Origin: Gymnopilus junonius
Lineage: Eukaryota; Basidiomycota; Agaricomycetes; Agaricales; Galerinaceae
NCBI GenBank assembly: GCA_015501075.1
Contig: JADNYJ010000048.1
Location: forward strand, 124,001 to 188,000
Reading direction: 5' to 3'
Length of the DNA stretch: 64,000 bases
The position numbers and the translations under genes were made by a program. Below the pieces are notes generated by a model. It was not told the origin of the DNA, ran no database searches, and saw only the letters and a list, made by a program, of their open reading frames with translations. Shown one piece after another: positions 23,829 through 34,466 of the stretch (positions are counted from its first letter, which is position 1; each line of letters starts with the position of its first letter).

Positions 23829-25256
23829 ATGGCGTCGATATCCGAGATCCCTGTAGAAATTCTCTCTGTCATATTCAAAGATGCTTACAAGGCACCAGAG
23901 CCACTGACTTCTGACGATGGACCCTTGACCTCTCTCTGGCGTGCTGTTCCAGACATAGCCACGCCCATGAAAGGAGACCGCGTTATATTGTCCACATACC
24001 CTTTCAATATTATGAGAGTCTGTCAGCTCTGGCAGAGTGTTTTCTGCAGCCTCAAGACACCAGATTATTACTGGACACGTCTTATTTTTGATGTAGACAA
24101 CGATGAAATTGACGAACTGCTAGACACGTTTTCCTGGCCAAAAGATCAAGAAATTGATGTGATAGTATTCTCCAGCTCGACCCCCCACCTCATCCAAGAC
24201 GAGGAAATAGCCGCAATCAGAGCAACTGAACAGGAACGCGTACGCAAAATTTTACGCGTTATCGATCCTCACTTGGGCCGGTGCAAGTCACTCATCTTTG
24301 ATCTCAAATTCACCTCGTCTCTTCCATCCTCAGCACCCTTCTTATCTCTGAATTGGCGCTTGATGATCAATCTGAGGCTTATTGCTCAGATCGACGATGG
24401 CCCTGGGCAGGTCGTTGGCAGTGTAGACAACGCGAAAAACCGCTCCCGTCTTAAGCCGCTCGGAGCCTTTCAGAAAATCGCTCTTTCAGCTCTCACACTG
24501 ATAGACGTTGTCGGCCTCTATTCGACCGAGCCCAAGGAGGATCGTCGTAAAGATAATTTCTCTGCCTACGTATCAAACCACGCTTTCATATCCGATGATA
24601 AGGATGAATATTCCTTGCGGCGTTTTCTAACCTCACTCCCACAAGCCTTCGAGTCAACCTGGCGACTCACTCTGCACAACGTTTCCATCTCAGGTGCTCT
24701 TCCAGGACCTGAAGCGCTCGCACCGAGGGAATCTCGCATCACCACTCAGCGTCTGACCCTCTATAGCTTATGTGATGAGTTCATGGCACAGTTCTACTCC
24801 GAGATCGAAGTAGCGACGATGCGTACCGATATCATCAACTGCAAGATTCCTCCCATCCAACAAACGATCCGCGGGACCCTCCACCTCGACAGCATCCCAT
24901 CTTCCGATGAAAGCGACGATCGAAGCCTGCAGAATGTCCTAGCAACCTGGCAGGGCTTCTTCCTCGAAGTCAAGTCCTGCCATTCCTTCAACGACTTGCT
25001 CCTGTCAGAGCTTTTTTCTTCACTTTCAAGCTCCGGAACTGCCTCGAAACTTGCACCAGAATTGCGCACTTTGCGTATTCGTGATTGCACTAATTTCTCG
25101 CCCTCGGCCATGCGTCAGTTTTTGCAATCTCGAAGCGACATGAACGTGCCTTTGGGGAGGCTTAATGTGGCGGGCAGATGTCCTCGACTTTCGACCGAAG
25201 ATAGAGAATGGTTCTTACAACAGGAGACTGTCGTCGACTGGGCTGATGATGAGTAA
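23829..25256 (+). CDS. F-box-like protein
   Basis: Uninterrupted 475-codon frame from the ATG at 23829; the frame is open further upstream, but the F-box begins right after this ATG. The N-terminal F-box is ISEIPVEILSVIFKDAYK, then FNIMRVCQLWQSVFCSLKTP and a Y-Y-W near the end of the motif. The rest is a long region resembling the degenerate leucine-rich C-terminal parts of mushroom F-box proteins (FNDLLLSELFSSLSS, PELRTLRIRDCTNFSPSAM), ending VVDWADDE. F-box proteins dock on Skp1 in SCF ubiquitin ligases; the target is unknown. It is the only long single-exon gene in the window and shows no lesions. Confidence 0.82.
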   Translation: MASISEIPVEILSVIFKDAYKAPEPLTSDDGPLTSLWRAVPDIATPMKGDRVILSTYPFNIMRVCQLWQSVFCSLKTPDYYWTRLIFDVDNDEIDELLDTFSWPKDQEIDVIVFSSSTPHLIQDEEIAAIRATEQERVRKILRVIDPHLGRCKSLIFDLKFTSSLPSSAPFLSLNWRLMINLRLIAQIDDGPGQVVGSVDNAKNRSRLKPLGAFQKIALSALTLIDVVGLYSTEPKEDRRKDNFSAYVSNHAFISDDKDEYSLRRFLTSLPQAFESTWRLTLHNVSISGALPGPEALAPRESRITTQRLTLYSLCDEFMAQFYSEIEVATMRTDIINCKIPPIQQTIRGTLHLDSIPSSDESDDRSLQNVLATWQGFFLEVKSCHSFNDLLLSELFSSLSSSGTASKLAPELRTLRIRDCTNFSPSAMRQFLQSRSDMNVPLGRLNVAGRCPRLSTEDREWFLQQETVVDWADDE

Positions 25257-25423
25257 GGTACATCCGGTGAGGATTATCTTCGATGATTTCATATGCAAGG
25301 CAAAATATATTTGAGTCCAAGTCGTATCCATTCATCTCGTTACAGTTCACTTTACTGTCTTGTTACATAGCAAATAGTATATAATAAATTTAGCGTGTTC
25401 CTTTCGACAACATAAACGACATA

Positions 25424-27597
25424 TCAATCAGACTGCCCAGCCGACGATTCTACCTCCAGAAGAAGCTTTGCGCTCTCTGAACGAGTTTTTATGTTGCAGT
25501 TGAATGGAGCAGCATGTCTAAGCAAGGGAATGTGTCACTAATAACGCAGTACAATAATCTTGGCGTCACTCACGAGAGCGGACCTGAAGTGAACTCGGCT
25601 TTGGCTGGCGGAAAGTTTGGATCTGGGGTGACTCTAAAGACGGCTAAGAATTGGGCGAACAAAAGCCAGAGAGCATCTTCTGCGAATGCTTTTCCTGGGC
25701 AGAGCCTTAAACACATCTCATTGTTCAGGCCAATTGAGATAGGAACCGGCAGACAGGCAGACACACCTTCTCCCAAAACCAAAAGGGATGCGGTTATAAA
25801 CTTCCATCCGTTCAGCTACTTCTTCCGATAACGAACCAAGGTGGCGTTCTGGTCGAAATGCCAATGGGTCCTTGAAGACTGCCGGGTCATGTAAAATGTT
25901 CCTACGTCCAACGGTAATTCAATGCTGACCTGACATCAAGTTCAAATCAATAGAAATACGTACCACGCGTTTCCGATTATGATAGAGCCTGCGGGCAGAT
26001 GAAATCCGCGATAATGGTCGTCTTGGCTGAGCATATGAGGCATAGCTAGTCGTATACAACTGTCAGAAGAGGCGCGTCGCAATTGGTAAGACCACCGAAC
26101 CTTGTGGTGTAGGACTATGCCAACGAAGAACCTCCTTCAATGTCGCGCTCACATACGGCAGGTGATCACGGTCCTTGAAATCCGGAAGCCTGTCCGTTCC
26201 AACAACCAAATCAATTTCCTCCTGCGCTCGTTTCTGAGCTTCAGGATAGAGGTGCATCGCCAGTAAAAAGGTGACAGCTGCTGCTGTCGTCTGCGCTCCG
26301 CATTCAAGGCAAGACTTGAGTAATTCACGCCAAAAGAACGCACCGTATCAGAGGTTCCTTTTGGCGACTGTGGTGAGTAACAGATATTAGCCGAATTGAG
26401 TCGTGGACCACAAACCTCCATATGCTGCCGCAGCGCTGTTGCGGATTAATATCTCCTCTGTGGAATCTGCTTCCTTGCCCTCTAATTCTTGAAGAAGACA
26501 GGAAGTAAAGGACGGTCGATAACTTCCAGAAATCTGATGACATTGCAGAGATGAAATGGCGTACGCGGCAGTAGAGAGAGGGGTTCAACTCACCATATCA
26601 GATTTTGTTTGTTCAAAGGGCCAAACTTGAAACTCTCGTAAATCTCGCTTCCATCTTTCAATACGATGAGAAAGGCCGCTCCCGCCCAGACAACCTGGAA
26701 GAACTTTCACTGTAGAAGTGGGAATAAGATGAACGATTTCAACCGACACATATATGATGGCTCCTCACCTAAAAGAGCAGGATTAAGGATCAATGTAAGG
26801 GGATTAATCAAGGAAGAGACGGCTCCAAGGACGCGAGTTGCAAGATGAACTAAGTGATGATCAAAGGAAGTTACATGGATGCCATAGGTAACATCGATAA
26901 CGAGCTGCACAGCGTGCCTTGTGGACCTTCAACCAGGGGTATATAAAAGGCAGAAAAAATTCAGCTTACAATTTGAAGTGTTCTGCGTAATTCTTTGGGT
27001 TCCTTTCAAAATTCTTCAGCATATTCATGGTAGCACGACGATGAGATTCGTAGTAGGTGATTAAATTGGCCTTGCTAAATCCACTAGCGAATACTTTGCG
27101 AAGCGAGGTCCATTCTTTTCCGTAAGGCATGAATCCGACATTGGTCGCCAAATGACCTGTCCTGAAACGGAGGATGAGTTGAATAATACAGTACTTTACT
27201 TTCATGCCTACTCACATATCAAGCAGTGGAAAGTATGGTCGGTCAGAGTAGATGGCTGATCGATCAAGTAAGAGCTCTGTTGTCGCCTCGACTGAGTTCA
27301 AAATAATTAATGGACGACCGAATATACTGAGGAATACGATATCCCCTACGCGGGCATGTGAATAAGTAAATTCAAGAAATAGGTCCTTGAAATCTGACCA
27401 TATTCTTGTGCCCATTTCGAAAACGTTTCCCATTCTTTTTGGCGGGGAATGTCGAAGACGTTACCTATAATTGGAAGTGGTCTGGGTCCAGGAGGTTTTC
27501 CATTATTCGACTTCGAGAATCGCTTGCGAAAGCTATCTTGAACCACCCAGATAATGATACAAGCTATAAAAAACGCTGTTGCCTTCCAGTGGTACAT
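25424..27597 (-). CDS. Cytochrome P450 monooxygenase (P450-1)
   Basis: Twelve exons (27597..27399, 27345..27216, 27161..26970, 26917..26769, 26709..26594, 26533..26416, 26357..26344, 26290..26101, 26045..25964, 25901..25767, 25705..25574, 25517..25424) total 1551 nt, or 516 aa. An N-terminal membrane anchor (about residues 7-20) is followed by the proline hinge GKPPGPRPLPIIGN. The I-helix AYGGTSDTTTAAAVTF is completed by a 14-nt microexon. Further motifs are the K-helix LKEVLRW (ExxR), the PERF-type FRPERH, and the heme loop FGFGRRLCPGKAF, which an intron splits. It should be an ER-anchored heme-thiolate oxidase needing a P450 reductase. The substrate is unknown; the sequence resembles the expanded basidiomycete P450s annotated as sterigmatocystin-oxidoreductase-like. 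It is paralogous to the gene at 56561, and exons 2-11 have identical lengths. Confidence 0.93.
26344..26357 (-). other. 14-nt microexon (exon 7 of P450-1)
   Basis: The sequence reads GAACCTCTGATACG on the minus strand, preceded by AAAAG and followed by GTGCGT. It supplies the G-T-S-D-T of the oxygen-activating I-helix. The same-sized exon is present at 57804..57817 in the paralogue. Confidence 0.85.
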
Positions 27598-27640
27598 CGG
27601 GAATAGGGGGACAGTTTGAGGGAAGCACAGCCTGCGAAGG

Positions 27641-27648
27641 ATATATAA
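27641..27648 (-). promoter_or_regulatory. TATA box of P450-1
   Basis: TTTATATAT on the minus strand, about 45 bp upstream of the ATG at 27597. Confidence 0.5.
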
Positions 27649-29286
27649 ATGCAGAAAACTGGATATGCATTCGTCGTACCACAATTCTCTGAATTCAAGT
27701 TCAATGTGGACCCCAAGCTCATGGAATGTGAACCCAATCACGCATGACCCATCGTAGGTACCATTTTGCCACAAAGTGTTTGGGAAAGCAGCCACAAACA
27801 GGGGGGAACCGAGTATGATTTCGCCCAAAATAGCAGGAGCTATATTGACCCACAGGACATCAGGCGCTGCACTGAATTACCACTGTCCATCCACATCGGT
27901 TACTTGATAAACGCTCTATTAAAAACCTGGTCCGGCTGAGACTACACGTGAGCTCGTTAAGCATCAAAGGTATATATGGGGGCACACGAACTATTGGTTC
28001 ATCAAGGTCCTTTTTTAAGGATGCTGATGGCGATGGCGATACCGATACCACAGATACTGACTGATATATGGTGCAATCCTACGAGACCGGCTAGCCCAAA
28101 AAGCGTGTCCTGCCAACAATGAATGCCCTAGGAATCAGCACTACACATTCTAGATCCGAAGCCCGGTATAACGCACATTCAATGTCCCTGTAGAAAGGAT
28201 CCAGTTCAATACAGTTAGTGCTATTGTAAGAACAGCCAATGGATTGAAAAGAGAAGATTAGAGGGCCCATTGCATTGTCGTGACTCGGAGATGATGAAAA
28301 GTAGGATTCCAGCCTCTGCTAGAAAAGTCGATTCAACATTAGCGTTTGAATGCAAGATCTGATTTTGTTGTAAAGCGTGCTATAAACTTCGCGCTAAGAA
28401 ACGACATTAAGAGAGTGGAGAGGACTGCTAACCAGTTATCACTCTCATCGATTGCCAGCCATTTGGAAGAGTCAAAAATGCGATGAAGCGAACAGCTGCT
28501 TGTACCCAGAGCTACAGCTGGGGATAGTATGTCGCACTGAAAATAGTCTGAACCCCAGAACGTGACGTGATCGCCCTGCTTGGAAATATGGCCAGTGGCG
28601 CAAACAAGGTTCGATGAACAACGCCAAGGTTTCAAGGCAATTGAACTAGAGCAATGAATTCAGAGCGATGGATATTGAGTACTCTGAGTGTTCATGGACG
28701 TCCATAGTTTACCCCCTGACAAACACTGCTTGGTACTTTGAGTAATATGCGTACGTAGCATGTTGGCTGATGGAATCCCGGGTTCCTACATTCGCAGAAG
28801 ATCTGGGCGAATGCATTTGAGCATCTCATCTGTAAGAATGACTTCAAACTGGGCCAGATCCAGAATTACTCGAATTTGAACAAAAGCTTTGAAAAGGTAT
28901 ACTGCTAGAGCCCAACCTGCGTGTATCGTTTAGTGAGCTTTCGTGATGATTCATGTAGTAATGAAGTGCTGGTTTACTTACCATGAGTAAAAGGCGAGGC
29001 TTCTGCAATGCACAACGCAAGAGTCATCGTAGCTGTAAAAACTTGAAAGGTATGTCGAATGCACGTTGGGTGCAAAATGACTTAAGTTCGGGTCTGGACT
29101 CCGTACTCCGGATGATGGGCGGGGTATGGTCACGTGAACCCTAAATTGGAAGAAAGTTCCCAAGCCCTCCTCCTCCCCGGGCCTTGGGGTGCCTTGAGTT
29201 TTAGCTCGCCAAGCTTCGGAGAAAAAAAGTCAATACATTGCAGAGAAACGTTAGCGACTTACTAAACAAATCTCCTTCCATCTCTA
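27649..29286. other. No gene recognised
   Basis: Upstream of P450-1. Frames up to 98 aa, none with domain or splice support. Confidence 0.4.
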
Positions 29287-30322
29287 CTGTACTAAAACGT
29301 TCAATTCGACAGGTCACAGGTCACAGGGCCTCTCAAATCGTCGAATTTCAGCCCCGGTCAAGGCTCACTTTCTATAGGTGTGGGCCCGCCTAATATTAAA
29401 TAAAATTAAATAAATTAAATCGAAGAAGGGAGGGAAGAAATAAATAAATCAGGCAGTGTCTATATAGGTGAAGGTCATCTAGCATGCCGTGATTTGATGA
29501 AATCTGCAGGGGCCGAAAGCAGTCCATTTTTTCAAGGCGCGCTTCGCGCATTTGGGTACGAAATTGATCTGGTCCTTGATTTGGGTAGGTCCGAGTAGCA
29601 CATTATTTTTTCCTACCGCGCTTCGCGCGGCCCTCTCAATATGCATATGCACCAAGAACTGTGAATTGCATAGATGCCTTTCAAATACTCCAGGGTGGGG
29701 AGGTGAACAGGGTGGATTTTTGATTTATCTACCTCAAATGACCAGGATTATTTATTTTTCTAGCGCGCTTTGCGCGCCCTCCCCATCCTCTTTAAATGTT
29801 ACCCAAATTAAAAAATTTATCTTATTTTTCAAGCTCTCCAGATGCCTTCCAATCTTCGAAAGAATGTATGCAAAAGGGCCAGTTCATCACCTGACTGTGC
29901 TGACCTAATGAGTTTCCTTGTACAGTGGTGTTCATTGAGTGGCCTCCCGAGCTAAGGAAAAGGTCAAATATTCTAAAATTTACCCCATGTTCGGTAATCA
30001 GGCTCATCTCACTGATTTAAGCTCTGGTTCCGGACTTTCGCGCCCCAGAACATGTCGAAGTAACCGCATTATTTGGCCGAGTTACTTTGTTTGTACATGA
30101 TTATATTTTCAAACTCAGTTATATCGTATTTGGCCCACACCTATAGAAAGTGAGCCCCGGTCACGCCAAAAACTCAAAAATTTGGCCCCGGCACAGCGTG
30201 CCGGGTCTAAATTTGCTTATAAATTCATCAAAAATGGCCCAAAAAGGCAATTTGACGAAACCAAAATTTCGTCAGGTCGGTCACAGGTCACAAGGCCTGA
30301 CGGATTGAACGTTTTAGTACAG
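29287..30322. mobile_element. Tc1/mariner-like non-autonomous element
   Basis: 1036 bp bounded by inverted repeats CTGTACTAAAACGTTCAAT at both ends, with TA on each side (29285-29286, 30323-30324). Further inverted repeats lie inside: a GTCACAGGTCACA motif near each end, and GCTCACTTTCTATAGGTGTG at about 29365, repeated inverted at about 30135. Four strong hairpins lie within: GCGCG-CTT-CGCGC near 29539, CCGCGC-TTC-GCGCGG near 29617, GCGCGC-TTT-GCGCGC near 29764, and CCCGGCAC-AGC-GTGCCGGG near 30185. No transposase is encoded. The TA flank suggests Tc1/mariner, but the TIR could equally be read as starting TACTGTA. Confidence 0.75.
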
Positions 30323-30442
30323 TATTCGAGGTTGGGTAAGTAAGTCATCAGGTTTAACGATCTTTTGGAGCGGAGATCCAATAACGGATTGATAGGAGAG
30401 GAAACCAGCAGTCGTTGCCCTACTACTCACCACGAACAGAAG

Positions 30443-31742
30443 ATGCTTATTCCTACTGGAATCATGCTGGAGAAGTTCACCAGCTGGAACCTCCACCCGC
30501 ATCATATGGCGACTGGAACATTAACGAAGAAATCCCCCCAGATCACAAAGCCCTCCACAATGCAATGAAAAGCATGGTCGACCGCACTATCATTCAAACA
30601 AGCTGCCGAGCCATACATATGAATATTGTGTGGATTATTTTTATTTTTCATTTCACTTAGACAGAAAGCATTAAACTGACCTGTATCTATTGCCCAGACA
30701 CTGGACGCCACTCTCGATGATGGCCGATCAGTTATCATTTGTCAACCCCAGAAATATAGTGAGGATCCTGCCCTAGAAAGTCTCACCGAGCTCAGATTTC
30801 AAAGCGAAGTTGATCTTCTTAATTGGTTAAGGTTAAACAGTCACATTCCTGTCCATTCTGTTTTGGCTGTGGGTCCCAATCTTACCATCCAAGAAAAGAT
30901 GCCGTACAAACGATCGCGTTCCAATGGCGCTCGCTGTCTGGGGTCCAGGAGGCGAAGGTAAGAAGAAACCTTTTAAGTAATTTGACTTACTAAACATTTC
31001 TTGGCCACCAGGATCATTTTATTTCTGAGTATGCCAATATCGTAATAGAACTGTTTCACCTGCCAGCACCTCATTCCATGGGCTCGAATTGTTTCGAAAA
31101 AGCGAATGGCATAAGCAAAATAGCTGCTAGACCTCTTATTTCCGCGAACCCATCCTATTCCAGCCTCAGACTCCTCGGAGACATCTCTGAATACATTCAG
31201 TTTTTAGCTTCCGTTAAGCGCCATGTCTTCCAGAATATGCATTCTAAGGACCGCTAGCAGGCAGAGGAAACACTTCAATTTGTCAAAGAGAAACCCCGAA
31301 GCATAGTACAGGTGATTACCGATCCCTCATTACTTCGGTGCATATTGACTCATGCAGACCTCCATGGGTACAACATTTTGATCAACGATAAAGGTGATAT
31401 CACTGCTATCCTTAGGATCGACTATCCGCTTTGGCTATCAGATAGTGGTGTACTCGATCCCAGGTTCGCTAGTGACATGCAATGGTGGGAAGAGAGCCCG
31501 AGTGAGAGAAAGAGACTGTTCTGTGCTCGAAACTGTAAGGGACTAGTATTTACCCTCTTTCTCTACTCATGAATTTGTTATAATCATCAGACACTTCAAC
31601 AACGCGACTCCGAGTGTTAAAAGTGTTTGATAGAGGGTCGCGTCCTGAAAGAGGCTGTCGCTTGGCTCAGCAACACTTTACCGGATCCTGGATTAAATTG
31701 CATGAGAGCATGGGTTATGTCGTATAGGGTCCTTAATTCCTG
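30443..31742 (+). pseudogene. APH-type phosphotransferase pseudogene
   Basis: Paralogue of the intact gene at 7873..6558. Matching pieces are ELEPPP-like QLEPPPASYGDWN, ALHNAMKSMVDRTIIQTSCR, TLDATLDDGRSVI, IPVHSVLAVGPNLTIQEKMP, and LLRCILTHADLHGYNIL up to DYPLWLSDSGVLDPRFASD and NTLPDPGLN. Lesions: a base is missing right after the fourth codon (ATGCTTATTCCT then ACTGG); there is a stop TAG at about 31255 before QAEETLQFVKEK; and a 36-nt in-frame deletion after GDIT removes the segment that holds the catalytic D-W-E in the intact copy. It cannot be an active kinase. It begins about 120 bp right of the Tc1-like element. Confidence 0.85.
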
Positions 31743-32019
31743 ACGGCTATACATCATGAGTGTCCAAAGAAGAACAGTGGAAAAAATTCAAATTGTGGAA
31801 TGAAAGATGTCGTTATAGATATCTCTTTTCAGACGGATTTCCTTTGGAATGGATTCGTATTCAACCAGATGTAAATCCTCGGAATATAAACCACCCACCA
31901 CGAAAGAACAACTAGATAATTAAAGACGAATACCTAAGAAAGTTCACGTTTCCATTTAAGAAGCTGCATGATATCCCTATCAAGGCGTCTGTCGGAAGGT
32001 TTTTAGTTTTTCCAATAAA
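31743..32019. other. Intergenic
   Basis: Short gap between the pseudogene and the convergent gene ending at 32020. Nothing recognised. Confidence 0.5.
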
Positions 32020-33210
32020 TCAATCAAGGCCTGAAACGTACTGTTCGTCTTCCTCGGGACCTACAAGGGCAGGCGTCAGGTAATCTTGCAGCGATTTATT
32101 TACTACCAGGTAACTGTATCGGAGGTTGTCAATGAGGAGAATCTTGAACGACGTGACGGCTTTAAGGTTGCTGCGATAACGAAGGTTCCAGCTATTAATC
32201 TCCACGAAGCTTTCACGTAAATCCAGGCTTGGTGAGATAGGAATCTTCCAGCATTTTGAGTCGCCCACATATCGACTGCCTGGTGCAAATGCGGATCTAG
32301 GATCGTTAACTTCATCGTAAGTTAGACGCTCCACCATATCCCAGCCGCGTTCGGAATATTTGGTGCGAGCGGTGTCTTGTTTGGATCCTTCTGTAGATAT
32401 GACCAAAGCGCGCTTTTGTTCAAAGGTTGCAATCGGATAAAGGGAGTAGGCCGTATCGTGGGTAATCACGTTCATCACGCAAGCTGATTGAGACCATTAT
32501 TGAGATCATAAATTCGAAGTAAGAAGACTCACTGGAATGGAAGTTCAGGATGACCTCCAGTGGGCTATGGAAAGCCGTGATGAGTTGAATTTTTCGCGAA
32601 GGGTCCGATTTCGTAAAATTATAAACATTTGCAACCCCTCTCCCAAAATACCCCATGCTCGTCGACTCAAAGAATGCGGAAGCCTGAGCGGGTACTGTAA
32701 AGTTCACATTGTCATAGGCCATGTTTTGTCTCAATGCTTCCTCCAGATCTTCGTCTTGAAACCTGGGTCGAGGAACAAACGAGTATCCAATACTAAGAAG
32801 CCAGAAGGCAATCGTACGACTGTACCGATGTTCCACATAAATGTCAAGGTCCGAATCAGGGTATGTCTCTCGATTGAAGAACTGAAGAGCTGTAGAGCCC
32901 GAGATGAACATGCCAGTTCTTGACTGATAATACCGAAAAGTGTTGATTTCGAGTGGGGTAAAAAACCGCGATAAGAGATCGTGGATCGTAAATGTCCTGC
33001 GGATGTAGGCAGAGACAGCTGCATGAGTGGATCGACAGGTCCTTGAGTACCGGAGAAGGTCTGCCGGGGATAACACAGAAAAAAGAACGTCATCAGTCGT
33101 TGCTGGTCTACAAAGTTCGTCAGGCGACAGTACTTATGATAAAGTTTTACAGTCAATAGGTCTCAAAAAACTCACAGTATCGATTGGGTTCCTTCGTCTT
33201 GAACGTCCAT
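32020..33210 (-). CDS. F-box-like protein with nucleotidyltransferase-like core
   Basis: Three exons (33210..33176, 33107..32533, 32483..32020) give 1074 nt, or 357 aa, all joins in phase. The N terminus resembles a short F-box (VLFSVLSPADLLRYSRTCRS). It is followed by MFISGSTALQFFNRETYP-DSDLDIYVEHR: a G-S loop followed by D-x-D, the arrangement of the nucleotidyltransferase fold. A second half (TKYSERGWDMVERLTYDEV up to SLQDYLTPALVGPEEDEQ) is conserved-looking but unassigned. The likely role, transfer of a nucleotide or a dead NTase scaffold, is inference from the GS...DxD pattern. It resembles hypothetical proteins widespread in mushrooms. No lesion is visible. A transposon nest sits about 260 bp upstream of its start. 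Confidence 0.75.
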
Positions 33211-33465
33211 GAGATAAGACATGAAATAGAACGACGGCGGGCTGCACGTATCTATTGCAACTGCTTTAAAGAGCGCTCTGAGTGAAATACGACTTGATTC
33301 CGACGAAGTTGGAGCTCGACAAGGGGCGTGTCAGGTAGTAATAGAAGAGCGAAGATATTGGTACGCTGCAAAGTGAAGGTTAAGATGCCTAGGATACTTG
33401 CCTATGGAAGTTTGATTGAAAGGGAACCTTGATGGAACTTAGAAGGTGAAGAGGTTCATTTACGT

Positions 33466-33473
33466 AATGCTCA
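33466..33473. other. Left target-site duplication of the hAT element
   Basis: AATGCTCA, repeated exactly at 35388..35395. An 8-bp duplication is the hAT hallmark. Confidence 0.9.
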
Positions 33474-33798
33474 TAGTGTTGTCCCCGGAGCGAGGTGGCT
33501 TCGAGGTGTACCTCGCTTCGGTTCGAAATCAAGGCACTTCGAACCACTTCGATGACAGCGAGGTGGTTCGAGGTCACTTCGTCGAAGTCACGCGAAGTGG
33601 CATCAAATTGTACACGTGATGCGCTCGCCCGCGCGTTAAATCATCGCGCTCCTTCTCCTCCGTCCTCCCTTCCGCTAGAAGCATAGTAAATATTCGTCGC
33701 TATGATACTTTACGTGCCTGAATAAAATTTTCTGATTTTTTTACCGCCGAATTTCCGTCGTACGATGTTTGTTTCGCCTAGGAGCTCTCACTGAAAGG

Positions 33799-33805
33799 TA
33801 TAAAA
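33799..33805 (+). promoter_or_regulatory. TATA box of the hAT transposase
   Basis: TATAAAA, 70 bp upstream of the ATG at 33875 inside the transposon. Confidence 0.5.
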
Positions 33806-33874
33806 TGGCCCCTTCAATCGCATCTTCAGAAATAATCCCCGCTTTTTCCCTTCAAGCGCACTTAGATTTTCAGT

Positions 33875-34293
33875 ATGAACCCTAGCCCTCCTCCATCTCA
33901 GAATGCTCATTCTCAATCTCAAAATCATGCTCAGGAAGCTTGTTCTTCAACATCCCAAGCTCTGTATCATGTACCTCAGCATTCTTTCTCATCTCCTACA
34001 CAGACGTACTTCCTGTCCAAGCATCTTCCGTCCCGTGTGAACGGGTATTCTCTTCCAGCAAAGAAACCTGTGCTCTGCGTCGCAATCGAATTTCTCCCGC
34101 ATTGCTCGAGGCCCTTTAGGTTTTGAAAATTTCGTATCGATCCGAACGACTGTCTTTCGTGGAAGAACTTGCTAAAGAGGCAGATTATACGATTTCTGGT
34201 CCTATCATGGAATCCGCCCTTGATGAGCTCATGGCGACGGGTGAATTTGATGAACTTGCTCAGTTAATCCAAAATGCAAATGAGGCTTCTTAA
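33875..34293 (+). pseudogene. hAT transposase remnant
   Basis: The ATG at 33875 opens a Q/S/P-rich N terminus (MNPSPPPSQNAHSQSQNH). After a shift to the frame starting at about 34003, the text becomes the conserved C-terminal hAT dimerisation region: ASSVPCERVFSSSKETCALR, RNRISPALLEAL, then TAG at 34117..34119 where a Q codon would be expected, then VLKISYRSERLSFVEELAKE and a stop at 34291. The catalytic DDE domain and zinc finger are absent, so this is a deletion derivative that could move only with a transposase supplied from elsewhere. Confidence 0.85.
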
Positions 34294-34466
34294 TTCACTC
34301 CATTTATCATCGTAGTTTGTTTAGATTCGTATAATTTACTGTACAGCGTCGTTATCTACAGTCTACATCTAATCTATAGCCACAATCTCATTGGACGAAA
34401 AAAAGACATCGGCAATCACCGACCTCACGAGGCCGCGCGAGGTGCACTTCGAACCACTTCGTCCAA
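34294..34466. other. Subterminal region of the hAT element
   Basis: 3' flank of the transposase remnant, carrying repeated CACTTCGAACCACTTCG-type motifs just before the nested CACTA-like element. Confidence 0.6.

Noticed and set aside
24794..25111. 105-codon minus-strand frame
   Set aside because: Lies antisense within the intact single-exon F-box gene.
31253..31572. APH fragment as a functional short kinase
   Set aside because: The metal-binding DWE is deleted and the upstream lobe is frameshifted, so it is part of a pseudogene.
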